From Thalassobaculum fulvum (GTDB lineage: Bacteria; Pseudomonadota; Alphaproteobacteria; Thalassobaculales; Thalassobaculaceae): 64,000 nucleotides of DNA. Where the stretch lies: positions 416,590 through 480,589 of the forward strand of contig NZ_BMZS01000002.1 of assembly GCF_014652915.1 (NCBI RefSeq), given 5' to 3'. The position numbers and the translations under genes are program-made. Shown in pieces: positions 46,444 through 54,569 of the stretch (positions are counted from its first letter, which is position 1; each line of letters opens with the position of its first letter). Under the pieces are notes generated by a model. It saw only the letters and a program-made list of their open reading frames with translations. It did not search any database and was not told where the DNA came from.

Positions 46444-46550
46444 GGGTCCCGGCTCGCCGCTGGCGCGGCGTCCGGGATGAGGCCGGAGGGAGTAGTCTGA
46501 CTTTTGTCCTCATCCCGGCCGTAGCGGCACTGCCGCGGAGAGCCGGGACC
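46444..46550. repeat. Long imperfect palindromic repeat, copy 1
   Basis: The left arm (46445-46482) begins GGTCCCGGCTC and ends CCGGGATGAGG. The right arm (46508-46550) begins CCTCATCCCGG and ends GAGCCGGGACC. The arms pair over most of their length and enclose about 25 bases. The same layout, with related ends, occurs at 54361-54494. It lies downstream of the Nit-type gene and could act as a terminator; it resembles intergenic palindromic elements known in many alphaproteobacterial genomes. Confidence 0.75.
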
Positions 46551-46567
46551 AGTGTCGCGGTTGCAGG

Positions 46568-46816
46568 CTACGACGCTGCAACCTCGTGCATCGCCCGGGC
46601 CGGCGCGGGCTCGGCCCATTCGTCCCGTGCCGAGCGGCGCAATACGGTCGGCCGTGCCCACATCTCCATCTCCACCGCCCCATCCCGCACCGCTCCATCC
46701 CGGCGCATCGCCTGAACCAGGGCCATCGCCCCCACCATTCGCTGGACCGTCACGTCTCGCCTTTCCCGCAGGGCGACCGCCTGCGTCGGGTCTGTTGCCG
46801 CCGTTATTCGTGACAT
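46568..46816 (-). CDS. Possible small protein upstream of the Ehr operon
   Basis: An 82-residue frame starting MSRITAATDPTQAVALRERR, with no recognised family and an Ala/Arg-rich, amphipathic look. It begins just beyond a Fur-box-like sequence and ends near a palindromic repeat, which would fit a short regulated gene. There is no ribosome-binding site before the ATG, so it would have to be leaderless. Another minus-strand frame is also open here. It is a weak prediction. Confidence 0.25.
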   Translation of the reverse strand: MSRITAATDPTQAVALRERRDVTVQRMVGAMALVQAMRRDGAVRDGAVEMEMWARPTVLRRSARDEWAEPAPARAMHEVAAS

Positions 46817-46819
46817 TAA

Positions 46820-46834
46820 TGCGAATGACTTGCA
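46820..46834. promoter_or_regulatory. Fur-box-like sequence
   Basis: TGCGAATGACTTGCA is an imperfect inverted repeat resembling the TGCnAAT...TTGCA form of alphaproteobacterial Fur/Mur sites. ATCATTATC, a half of the classical Fur box, follows at 46853-46861. The region is unusually AT-rich for this window. A sigma-70-like TTGACA also occurs at 46877-46882. Iron or manganese control of flanking genes is an inference only. Confidence 0.35.
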
Positions 46835-46943
46835 ATAGCTGTGTTGCTGTCGATCATTATCCGGCAGTTTTGATGCTTGACACATCACATACGTGGTATC
46901 AGCATTCATATCTCCTGCTTGTCCGTCTACCCAGCCGACTCGA

Positions 46944-47225
46944 ATGATCACCGCCGCCCAACTGCGCGCCTCCCGCGCCCTCCTCGGCATCGACCAGCGC
47001 CGGCTGGCCGAGTTGTCGGGACTGTCCGTGCCGACCATCCAGCGCATGGAGGCCAGCGCCGGCGTGATCCGGGGCAACGTCGACTCGCTGATGAAGCTGG
47101 TCGGCGCCCTGGACGCCGCCGGCATCGAGCTGATCGCCGAGGGCGCCGTCAGCAGCGACGGCGGCCGCGGCATCCGCCTCAAGTCGGCGCCCACCGCCGA
47201 CGCTCCATCGACCCAGGCCAAGTGA
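46944..47225 (+). CDS. XRE family helix-turn-helix regulator
   Basis: A 93-residue Cro/CI-type DNA-binding protein. The HTH is at about residues 1-55 (ITAAQLRASRALLGIDQRRL; AELSGLSVPTIQRMEASAGV). A short tail follows with EIIAEG-like IELIAEGAVSSDGGRGIRLK, typical of single-domain XRE regulators in Alphaproteobacteria. It starts in an AT-rich promoter region and ends 10 bases before the HyfB-like gene, so it is probably the first gene of the operon and may control it. Confidence 0.88.
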   Translation: MITAAQLRASRALLGIDQRRLAELSGLSVPTIQRMEASAGVIRGNVDSLMKLVGALDAAGIELIAEGAVSSDGGRGIRLKSAPTADAPSTQAK

Positions 47226-47235
47226 GCCGCGCGCG

Positions 47236-49245
47236 ATGACCGTCGTCTCCCTCGCCTGTGTCGCCGTGCTGCTCGCGACCGCCGTGGTCGGGATGGCGGC
47301 GGGCCGGCATCCCGCGGGCCGGCCGCTGGTCTACGGCCTCGGTCTGGTGGCGACCGTCGTCGCCTTCGGCTCGGCGGTCGCGGCCATGGTCGCGCCCCCG
47401 GCCGCCGCTTCCGAGGTCGTGCTGCCGCTCGGCCTGCCCTGGCTCGGAGCGCATTTCCGGATCGACGCGCTGTCGGCGTTCTTCCTGGCGGTCGTGAACC
47501 TCGGGGCCGCCTTCGCCTGCCTGTACGGGCTCGGCTACGGCCGCCACGAGGAGGCGCCGCACCGGGTGCTGCCGTTCCTGCCGGCGTTCCTGGCCGGCAT
47601 GAACCTGGTGGTGATGGCGGCCGACGCCTTCGGCTTCCTGCTGTCGTGGGAGTTCATGTCGCTGGCGTCCTGGGCGCTGGTCCTGGCTCACCACCGCGAC
47701 CCCGAGAACGGTCACGCCGGCTACGTCTACCTGGTGATGGCCAGCTTCGGCACGCTCGCCCTGCTGCTCACCCTCGGCCTGCTGGCGGGGCCGGACGGCG
47801 GCTATGCCTTCGCCGCGATGCGCGGCGTAGAGCGCGAGGCAGGCATGGCGACCCTGGTGCTGGTGCTCGCGCTGATCGGCGCCGGCTCCAAGGCCGGCCT
47901 GGTGCCGCTGCACGTCTGGCTGCCGCTGGCGCACCCGGCGGCGCCCAGCCACGTGTCGGCGCTGATGAGCGGGGTGATGACCAAGGTCGCGATCTACGGA
48001 TTCGTGCGCATCGTCTTCGACCTGCTGGGGCCGTCACCGTGGTGGTCGGGGATGGTCGTGCTGGCGATCGGCGGCGCCAGCGCCGTGCTCGGCGTGCTGT
48101 ACGCGCTGATGCAGACCGACCTGAAGCGTCTGCTCGCCTACAGCACCATCGAGAACGTCGGCATCGTGTTCGTGGCCCTCGGCCTCGCCCTGGCATTCCG
48201 GTCGAACGGCATGGCGCTGGCGGCGGCCCTCGCCTTCACCGCAGCGTTGCTGCACGTCCTGAACCACTCGCTGTTCAAGAGCCTGCTGTTCTTCGGCGCA
48301 GGCGCGGTGCTGTCGGCGACCCATGAGCGCAACGTCGAGCGGCTCGGCGGGCTCATCCACCGGATGCCGGCGACCAGCGCGCTGTTCCTGGTCGGCTGCG
48401 TGGCGATCTCGGCGCTGCCGCCGCTGAACGGCTTCGTATCGGAGTGGCTGGCGTTCCAGGCGGTGCTGCAGAGCCCGGAGCTGCCGCAATGGGGCCTGCG
48501 CATCATGGTGCCGGCGGTCGGCGGCCTGCTGGCGCTGGCGGCGGCGCTGGCCGGTGCCTGCTTCGTGAGGGCGTTCGGCATCACCTTCCTCGGCCGCCCG
48601 CGGTCGGCGGCGGCGGAGGCCGCGCACGAGGTCGACCGGCTGTCGATCGCGGCGATGGCCGGCCTCGGCGTGCTGTGCCTGCTGGCCGGCATCCTGCCGG
48701 GCACCCTGATCGACGCCCTGGCGCCGGCCGCCGAGCTGGCGGTCGGCGGCCGCATGCCGGCCCAGCAGGCGGTCGACTGGCTGACCATCGTGCCGATCGC
48801 CGAGAGCCGCAGCTCGTACAACGGCCTGCTGGTGTTCCTGTTCATCGCCGCCTCGGCGTCGCTGGCGGTGCTGGCGATCCACCGGTTCGCCTCGCGCGCG
48901 GTGCGCCGGGCGCCGGCCTGGGACTGCGGCTTCCCGGTGCCGAGCCCGGACACCCAGTACACCGCCGGCAGCTTCGCGCAGCCGATCCGCCGGGTGTTCG
49001 CCAGCATGGCGTTCCGCGCCCGCGAGCGGGTCGAGATGCCGCCGCCCGGCGATCCCCGCCCGGCGCGGCTGACGGTCGAGATGCACGACCCGGTCTGGGA
49101 CTGGCTGTACGCCCCGGTCGCCGCCGCCGTCGGGTGGATTGCCGACCGCATGAACCGGCTGCAGTTCCTGACCATCCGCCGCTACCTCGGCATGGTGTTC
49201 CTGTCGCTGGTCGGGCTGCTCATGGTGATCGCGCTATGGCCCTGA
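47236..49245 (+). CDS. HyfB-like proton-translocating antiporter subunit of an Ehr complex
   Basis: Large membrane subunit of 669 residues, homologous to HyfB/HycC and the NuoL/M/N antiporter family. About 15 or more hydrophobic segments are present, with the conserved core GSKAGLVPLHVWLPLAHPAA, PSHVSALMSGVMTKVAIYGF and LAYSTIENVGIVFVALGLAL, including the Lys and His residues expected of proton-channel subunits. It is the first structural gene of a six-gene membrane-complex operon, overlapping the next gene by 10 bases. The role is proton (or sodium) translocation in the inner membrane; the energetic partner is unknown. Confidence 0.9.
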   Translation: MTVVSLACVAVLLATAVVGMAAGRHPAGRPLVYGLGLVATVVAFGSAVAAMVAPPAAASEVVLPLGLPWLGAHFRIDALSAFFLAVVNLGAAFACLYGLGYGRHEEAPHRVLPFLPAFLAGMNLVVMAADAFGFLLSWEFMSLASWALVLAHHRDPENGHAGYVYLVMASFGTLALLLTLGLLAGPDGGYAFAAMRGVEREAGMATLVLVLALIGAGSKAGLVPLHVWLPLAHPAAPSHVSALMSGVMTKVAIYGFVRIVFDLLGPSPWWSGMVVLAIGGASAVLGVLYALMQTDLKRLLAYSTIENVGIVFVALGLALAFRSNGMALAAALAFTAALLHVLNHSLFKSLLFFGAGAVLSATHERNVERLGGLIHRMPATSALFLVGCVAISALPPLNGFVSEWLAFQAVLQSPELPQWGLRIMVPAVGGLLALAAALAGACFVRAFGITFLGRPRSAAAEAAHEVDRLSIAAMAGLGVLCLLAGILPGTLIDALAPAAELAVGGRMPAQQAVDWLTIVPIAESRSSYNGLLVFLFIAASASLAVLAIHRFASRAVRRAPAWDCGFPVPSPDTQYTAGSFAQPIRRVFASMAFRARERVEMPPPGDPRPARLTVEMHDPVWDWLYAPVAAAVGWIADRMNRLQFLTIRRYLGMVFLSLVGLLMVIALWP

Positions 49246-50192
49246 TCCTCGACCTCCTCGTCCAGGGCGCGCAGATGGCGGTGGTGCTGCTGCTGGCACC
49301 GCTGCTGACCGGCTTCGTGCGCAAGATCAAGGCGCGGCTGCAGCGCCGGCGCGGCGCCTCGGTGCTGCAGCCCTACCGCGACCTCGCCCGGCTGCTGCGC
49401 AAGGAGGCCGTAGTCGCCGAGAACGCGTCCTGGCTGTTCCGGGCGGCACCCTACCTGATGGTCGCCGCCACCTGGGTGGCCGCGGCCCTGGTCCCGACCT
49501 TCGCCACCGGCCTGATCTTCAGCTGGTCGGCCGACCTGATCGCCATCATCGCGCTGCTCGGCAGTGCGAGGTTCTTCCTGGCGCTGGCCGGCATGGACGT
49601 CGGCACCAGCTTCGGCGGCATCGGCGCCAGCCGCGAGATGATGATCGCCTCGCTGGCCGAGCCGGCGATGCTGCTGATCGTCTTCACCCTGGCGCTGACC
49701 GCCGGGTCGACCCAGCTCGCTACCATCGCCGAGCTGTTCACCCGGCCGGAGGTCGGCCTCAGGGTATCGCTCGGCCTCGCCCTGGTCGCCCTGGTGATGG
49801 TGGCGATCGCCGAGAACGGCCGGATCCCGATCGACAACCCGGCCACCCACCTGGAGCTCACCATGGTGCACGAGGCCATGGTGCTGGAGTACTCCGGCCG
49901 GCACCTGGCGATGATCGAGCTGGCCGCGTCCCTCAAGCTGCTGCTGTACGTGTCGCTGATCGCCGCGCTGTTCGTGCCGTGGGGGCTGGCGCTGCCGGGC
50001 ACCGGCGGCGGCGCCTACGCCGTCGGCCTCGTGACCTACCTGGCCAAGCTCGCGGTCGGCGGTGTCCTGCTGGCGGTGTTCGAGACCTCGATCGCCAAGA
50101 TGCGGGTGTTCCGCGTGCCGGAGTTCCTGGGGGCAGCCCTGATGCTCGGCCTGCTCGGCACCCTGCTGCTGTTCGTGTCGCGGAGCCTCTGA
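49236..50192 (+). CDS. HyfC/NuoH-like membrane subunit of an Ehr complex
   Basis: A 318-residue membrane protein related to HyfC/HycD and NuoH, the subunit that links the peripheral arm to the membrane domain. Conserved parts include RRRGASVLQPYRDLARLLRK, FLALAGMDVGTSFGGIGASR and the AENGRIPIDNPATHLELTMV loop with HEAMVLEYSGRHLA. The ATG at 49236 lies inside the end of the HyfB-like gene. Its last base pair overlaps the HyfE-like start (TGATG), showing tight coupling. Confidence 0.92.
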   Translation: MALILDLLVQGAQMAVVLLLAPLLTGFVRKIKARLQRRRGASVLQPYRDLARLLRKEAVVAENASWLFRAAPYLMVAATWVAAALVPTFATGLIFSWSADLIAIIALLGSARFFLALAGMDVGTSFGGIGASREMMIASLAEPAMLLIVFTLALTAGSTQLATIAELFTRPEVGLRVSLGLALVALVMVAIAENGRIPIDNPATHLELTMVHEAMVLEYSGRHLAMIELAASLKLLLYVSLIAALFVPWGLALPGTGGGAYAVGLVTYLAKLAVGGVLLAVFETSIAKMRVFRVPEFLGAALMLGLLGTLLLFVSRSL

Positions 50193-50854
50193 TGGGCGAC
50201 CTCACCTTCGACATCGCCCACATGCTCGCCGGCGGCCTGGTGCTGCTCAGCTTCGTCATGCTGTACCAGGACCGGCTGTACGCGCTGCTGAACGTCTACG
50301 CCCTGCACGCCGTGGTGCTGGCGGCCTCGGTCGCCTGGCAGGCCTTCGCGCAGGACGCGCCGCACCTGTACGTGACCGCGGCGATCGCCCTGGCCTTCAA
50401 GGCGGTGGTCATCCCGACCGCCCTGCACCGGATCATCCGCCGCCTCGGCATCCACCGCGAGATCGAGACCGTGGGCGGCGTCGGCCCGACCATGCTGGCC
50501 GGCATGGGGCTGGTGGCGCTGTCGCTGGCGGTGATGCTGCGGATCACACCCGAGGCCGAGCCGCTGGCCCGCGAGGACCTGGCGTTCGCCCTGTCGGTCG
50601 TGCTGCTGGGCCTGCTGATGATGGTGACCCGCCGCAATGCGGTCAGCCAGGTGGTCGGCTTCATGTCGCTGGAGAACGGGCTGGTGCTGGCTGCCGCCGG
50701 CGCCAAAGGCATGCCGCTGGTGGTCGAGATCAGCGTGGCGTTCTCGATCCTGATCGCGTTCATCGTGATCGGGATCTTCCTGTTCCGCATCCGCGAGCGC
50801 TTCGACACCGTCGATCTGCACGCCCTCGACCGGTTCCGGGGAGAGCGGCGATGA
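50192..50854 (+). CDS. HyfE-like membrane subunit of an Ehr complex
   Basis: A 220-residue membrane protein like HyfE, with NuoK-like helices. The segments VLLSFVMLYQDRLYALLNVY, ALAFKAVVIPTALHRIIRRL and VVGFMSLENGLVLAAAGAKG are typical. The buried Glu in FMSLENG is the expected NuoK-type channel residue. The start overlaps the previous stop by one base and the end overlaps the next start (ATGA). Confidence 0.9.
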   Translation: MGDLTFDIAHMLAGGLVLLSFVMLYQDRLYALLNVYALHAVVLAASVAWQAFAQDAPHLYVTAAIALAFKAVVIPTALHRIIRRLGIHREIETVGGVGPTMLAGMGLVALSLAVMLRITPEAEPLAREDLAFALSVVLLGLLMMVTRRNAVSQVVGFMSLENGLVLAAAGAKGMPLVVEISVAFSILIAFIVIGIFLFRIRERFDTVDLHALDRFRGERR

Positions 50855-52302
50855 ACGGGCTCGGCTTCGACGCGGTCGCCGCGGTCCTGCTGCTGCCGCT
50901 CGCCGGGGCGGCGCTGCTGGCGGTGCTGCCGGGCTACCGGCTGACCGCCCGGCTCAACGTGCTGGTCTCGGGACTGACCCTGGCGGCGGCGCTGGCGCTG
51001 GTCCTGGACGGCCGGCCGGAGCCCGGGACCTACCTGCTGGTCGACGACCTGAACATCGTCTTCATCGTCCTCAACACCTTCGTCGGCTTCACCACCAGCG
51101 TGTTCAGCGCCAGCTACATCGGCCACGAGCTGGAGAGCGGCCGCCTGACCCCGACCTACCTGCGTTTCTACCACGCCATGTACCAGGTCATGATGTTCGG
51201 GATGAACCTGGCGCTGGTCGCGAACAACATCGGCCTGATGTGGGTCGCGGTCGAGCTGGCGACGCTCACCACCGTGCTGATGGTCGGGATCTACCGCACC
51301 CACGAGGCGCTCGAGGCGGCCTGGAAATACTTCATCCTGGGCAGCGTCGGCATCGCGCTGGCGCTGTTCGGCACCATCCTGGTCTACATGGCGGCCCGGC
51401 CGGTGGTCGGCGAGGGCATGGACGCCATGGTGTGGACCGTGCTGCTGGAGCGCGCCGCCGGCTTCGACCCGGCGCTGGTCAACGTCGCCTTCGTGTTCCT
51501 GCTGCTCGGCTACGGCACCAAGGTCGGGCTGGCGCCGCTGCACGCCTGGCTGCCGGACGCCCACGCCGAGGGCCCGACGCCGATCTCGGCGGTGCTGTCC
51601 GGCCTGCTGCTGAACGTCGCCCTGTACGCGGTGCTGCGCTTCAAGCTGCTGCTGGCCGCCAACCCCGGCGGCATCGCCACCGGGCCGCTGATGGTGACCA
51701 TGGGGCTGGCCTCGGTGCTGCTGGCGGCGGTCATGCTGTACCGCCGGCGCGACATCAAGCGGCTGTTCGCCTACTCCTCGATCGAGCACATGGGCATCAT
51801 CGTGTTCGCCTTCGGCATGGGCGGGCCGCTCGCCAACTTCGCCGGGCTGCTGCACATGGTCATGCACAGCCTCACCAAGTCGGCGATCTTCTTCGCGGTC
51901 GGCCACGTCGCCCAGATCAAGGGCACCCAGCGGATGTCCGAGATCGGCGGCCTGACCGAGACCCATCCCTGGCTGGGATGGAGCCTGGTGCTGGGCGTCG
52001 TGGCGATCGCCGGGCTGCCGCCGATGGGCATCTTCATGAGCGAGTTCCTGCTGGTCAGCTCGACCTTCGCCCGCGCGCCGGTGCTCACCGTGATCCTGGT
52101 CGCCGGCCTGCTGCTGGCGTTCGGTGCCCTGCTGATGCGGCTGAACGGCCTGGCGTTCGGCGAGCCGAAAGGGGCGACCGCCCCGGCCCACGCCTCGTAT
52201 GTCCCGATGTTCGCGCATCTGGCGCTGGTGCTGGCGGCCGGGCTGTTCCTGCCCGGGCCGGTGGTCGCCTGGTTCCAGAACGTCGCCGCCCTGCTCGGCT
52301 AG
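50851..52302 (+). CDS. HyfF-like antiporter subunit of an Ehr complex
   Basis: A 483-residue NuoN/M-like antiporter subunit, closest in type to HyfF. The antiporter core is GTKVGLAPLHAWLPDAHAEG followed by PTPISAVLSGLLLNVALYAV, with KRLFAYSSIEHMGIIVFAFG further on. About 13 to 14 hydrophobic segments are seen. With the HyfB-like subunit it gives the complex two ion-pumping modules, as in hydrogenase-4. It overlaps HyfE by four bases and precedes the large subunit by 15 bases, with AGGAGGG as that gene's ribosome-binding site. Confidence 0.92.
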   Translation: MNGLGFDAVAAVLLLPLAGAALLAVLPGYRLTARLNVLVSGLTLAAALALVLDGRPEPGTYLLVDDLNIVFIVLNTFVGFTTSVFSASYIGHELESGRLTPTYLRFYHAMYQVMMFGMNLALVANNIGLMWVAVELATLTTVLMVGIYRTHEALEAAWKYFILGSVGIALALFGTILVYMAARPVVGEGMDAMVWTVLLERAAGFDPALVNVAFVFLLLGYGTKVGLAPLHAWLPDAHAEGPTPISAVLSGLLLNVALYAVLRFKLLLAANPGGIATGPLMVTMGLASVLLAAVMLYRRRDIKRLFAYSSIEHMGIIVFAFGMGGPLANFAGLLHMVMHSLTKSAIFFAVGHVAQIKGTQRMSEIGGLTETHPWLGWSLVLGVVAIAGLPPMGIFMSEFLLVSSTFARAPVLTVILVAGLLLAFGALLMRLNGLAFGEPKGATAPAHASYVPMFAHLALVLAAGLFLPGPVVAWFQNVAALLG

Positions 52303-52317
52303 GAGGGAGACGCGGAC

Positions 52318-53826
52318 ATGACGGCGCTGATCGATCTCATCCAGCAGGGCCGGCCGGTCGACGGCCACCGGCCGTGGCCGCGCGCCATCGTCGACGCCGA
52401 CCTGTGGGAGGTCGCGGCCGCGCACCTCGCGGCCGGCGACTGGTCGCTGCTCGACCTGTGGGGCGAGCCGGACCGGGTGCACATGACGCTGCTGGAGGAG
52501 GCCGGCGCCACCGTCGGCACCGTCAGCCTGGACTGCCCGGATCGCCGCTACCCGTCGATCGCCCGCCGGCACCCGCCGGCGCTGCGCCTGGAACGTACGC
52601 TGCGCGACCTGTACGGGCTGGAGCCGGTCGGCCTGGCCGACGACCGCGCCTGGCTTGACCATGACCGCTGGGGCGTGCGGCATCCGCTCGGGAGCGCCGA
52701 GCAGGACTTCGAGCCGCTGCCGAAGTACCGGTTCCTGCCGGCCGAGGGCGAGAGCCTGCACCGGATCCCGGTCGGCCCGGTGCATGCCGGCATCATCGAG
52801 CCCGGGCATTTCCGATTCACCGCCAACGGCGAGACCGTGGTGCGGCTGGAGGAACGGCTGGGCTACGTCCACAAGGGCATCGACAGCCTGATGGCCGGCG
52901 CGGCGATCGAGCGTGCGGCGATGCTGGCCGGCCGCACCTCCGGCGACAGCACCGTTGCCTATGCGCTGGCCTTCTCGGCGGCGGTCGAGGCCGCACTCGG
53001 GATGGAGGTTCCGGCCCGCGCCGTCGCCCTGCGCGCGGTGATGGCGGAGCTGGAGCGGCTGGCCAACCACTTCGGCGACATCGGCGCGATCTGCAACGAC
53101 GCGGCGTTCGCGATGATGCACGCCCACACCGGGGTGCTGCGCGAGCGCGTGCTGCGCGCATCCGACGCCGCCTTCGGGCACCGGCTGATGCGCGACCGGG
53201 TCGTCCCGGGCGGCGTCGCCGTCGACCTTACCGCCGACGGCATCGCCGCGATCCGCGCCCTGCTGGCCGAGGCGCACCGCAGCTTCCCGCCGCTGGTCAC
53301 CTTGTACGACGAGACCGCCTCGCTGCAGGACCGCACGGTGACCACCGGCATCGTCGGTGAGCCGCTGGTCCGGCAGTACGCCGCCGGCGGCTATGTCGGC
53401 CGTGCCTCCGGCCGCAGCTTCGACGCCCGCCGGCTGCCCGGCTACGCGCCCTATGCCGACCTGCCGTTCGAGGTGCCGGTGCGCCACGACGGCGATGTTA
53501 ACGCCCGGGTCTGGATCCGCATCCAGGAGGTCGGCCAGAGCCTGGCGCTGATCGAGGCCCTGCTGGAGCGCCTGCCCGGCGGGCCGCTCCACGTGCCGCT
53601 GCCGGCCGGTTCCGGCGAGGGTGCGGCGCTGGTCGAGGGGTTCCGCGGCGACGTGCACGCCTGGGTGCGGATCGCCGCCGACGGGACGGTCGAGCGCTGC
53701 CGGCTGCGCGACCCGTCCTGGTTCCAGTGGCCGCTGCTGGAGGCCGCGATCGAAGGCAACATCGTCGCGGACTTCCCGCTCTGCAACAAATCGTTCAACT
53801 GCTCCTACTCCGGCCACGATCTCTAG
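52318..53826 (+). CDS. HyfG-like (NuoC-NuoD fusion) large subunit lacking [NiFe] ligands
   Basis: Peripheral large subunit of 502 residues. The first 125 residues are NuoC-like (LERTLRDLYGLEPVGLADDR); the rest is NuoD/hydrogenase-large-subunit-like (RLEERLGYVHKGIDSLMAGA; AELERLANHFGDIGAICNDA). The N-terminal CxxC that binds nickel in HycE/HyfG is absent: the position reads RTSGDS (206-211). The C-terminal CxxC is also not present: the end reads PLCNKSFNCSYSGHDL, with Cys489 and Cys495 five residues apart. It therefore should not carry a [NiFe] centre. This fits the energy-converting hydrogenase-related (Ehr) complexes. Confidence 0.88.
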   Translation: MTALIDLIQQGRPVDGHRPWPRAIVDADLWEVAAAHLAAGDWSLLDLWGEPDRVHMTLLEEAGATVGTVSLDCPDRRYPSIARRHPPALRLERTLRDLYGLEPVGLADDRAWLDHDRWGVRHPLGSAEQDFEPLPKYRFLPAEGESLHRIPVGPVHAGIIEPGHFRFTANGETVVRLEERLGYVHKGIDSLMAGAAIERAAMLAGRTSGDSTVAYALAFSAAVEAALGMEVPARAVALRAVMAELERLANHFGDIGAICNDAAFAMMHAHTGVLRERVLRASDAAFGHRLMRDRVVPGGVAVDLTADGIAAIRALLAEAHRSFPPLVTLYDETASLQDRTVTTGIVGEPLVRQYAAGGYVGRASGRSFDARRLPGYAPYADLPFEVPVRHDGDVNARVWIRIQEVGQSLALIEALLERLPGGPLHVPLPAGSGEGAALVEGFRGDVHAWVRIAADGTVERCRLRDPSWFQWPLLEAAIEGNIVADFPLCNKSFNCSYSGHDL

Positions 53827-53835
53827 GAGACGGCG

Positions 53836-54345
53836 ATGCGCAAGCTCCTCCTCGACGGCCTGCTGAAGCGCCCACTGACCGAGCCGGCACCGCCGCCGGA
53901 CGATGCCGGGCTGGCCGAGCTGGCGACCCGGATCCGCCGGAAACTGGGCCGCAGCCTGTCGATCCGCGAGGTCGACGCCGGCTCGTGCAACGGCTGCGAG
54001 CTGGAGATCCACGCCCTCAACAACGCGTTCTACGACCTCGACCGGTTCGGCATCCGGTTCGTCGCCTCGCCGCGCCACGCTGACGTGCTGCTGGTGACCG
54101 GGCCGGTGACCAGGAACATGCGCGAGGCCCTGGAACGGACCTGGAACGCCACCCCCGACCCGAAATGGGTGGTCGCGGTCGGCGACTGCGCGCTCGACGG
54201 CGGCTTGTTCGCCGGCAGCTACGCGGTCGAGGGCGGGGTCTCGTCGGTGATCCCGGTCGACCTGCACATCCGCGGCTGCCCGCCCTCGCCGACCGCCCTG
54301 CTGCAGGGCCTGCTGGCGCTGCTGGAGAAGGCCGAGCGGGGGTAG
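53836..54345 (+). CDS. HyfI/NuoB-like [4Fe-4S] small subunit of an Ehr complex
   Basis: A 169-residue small subunit of the NuoB/HycG/HyfI family. The four cluster ligands are all present: Cys51 and Cys54 (GSCNGCELEIHALNN), Cys118 (VAVGDCALDGG) and Cys148 (IRGCPPSPTALLQGLL). This is the N2-type cluster next to the large subunit, so electron transfer up to the former active site should be possible although the [NiFe] site is missing. It is the last gene of the operon, followed by a long palindromic repeat. No HyfA- or HyfH-type ferredoxin subunit is encoded nearby. Confidence 0.92.
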   Translation: MRKLLLDGLLKRPLTEPAPPPDDAGLAELATRIRRKLGRSLSIREVDAGSCNGCELEIHALNNAFYDLDRFGIRFVASPRHADVLLVTGPVTRNMREALERTWNATPDPKWVVAVGDCALDGGLFAGSYAVEGGVSSVIPVDLHIRGCPPSPTALLQGLLALLEKAERG

Positions 54346-54360
54346 CCGACGGAGCAACCG

Positions 54361-54494
54361 GTGGATCCCGGATCGACCGCGCCGGGGCGGCGCGTCCGTC
54401 CGGGATGACGTCGGGAAAGAAACGCCGCCGGCGCCCTTCTTCCTGACGTCATCCCGGAGCGGAGCGCCGGAGGCGGCCCGCATCCGGGACCCAC
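54361..54494. repeat. Long imperfect palindromic repeat, copy 2
   Basis: The left arm (54361-54413) starts GTGGATCCCGGAT and ends CCGGGATGACGTCGGG. The right arm (54442-54494) starts CCTGACGTCATCCCGG and ends ATCCGGGACCCAC. The outer 13 and inner 16 bases pair almost perfectly. It shares end sequences and layout with the copy at 46444-46550. It lies 15 bases after the last Ehr gene and may end or stabilise that transcript. Confidence 0.8.
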
Positions 54495-54569
54495 GAAGCG
54501 ACGGGCGCCCCTTGGCAGCGCCCCCAACGATGGCATGATGCCCCGGTCCGGACCGGAACCGAGGGCTCC

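Noticed and set aside
46437-46835. A 132-codon minus-strand frame in the gap before the XRE gene
   Set aside because: It reads through the palindromic repeat, is Gly/Arg-rich and has no ribosome-binding site or motif.
47236-54345. Calling this operon a functional hydrogenase-4 or formate hydrogenlyase
   Set aside because: The large subunit lacks both nickel-binding CxxC motifs, and no maturation or formate dehydrogenase genes are present.
50296-54483. A 1395-codon minus-strand frame opposite the Ehr genes
   Set aside because: It has His/Gln/Asp/Arg-rich composition with no motifs, and the plus strand carries five overlapping genes with strong family signatures.
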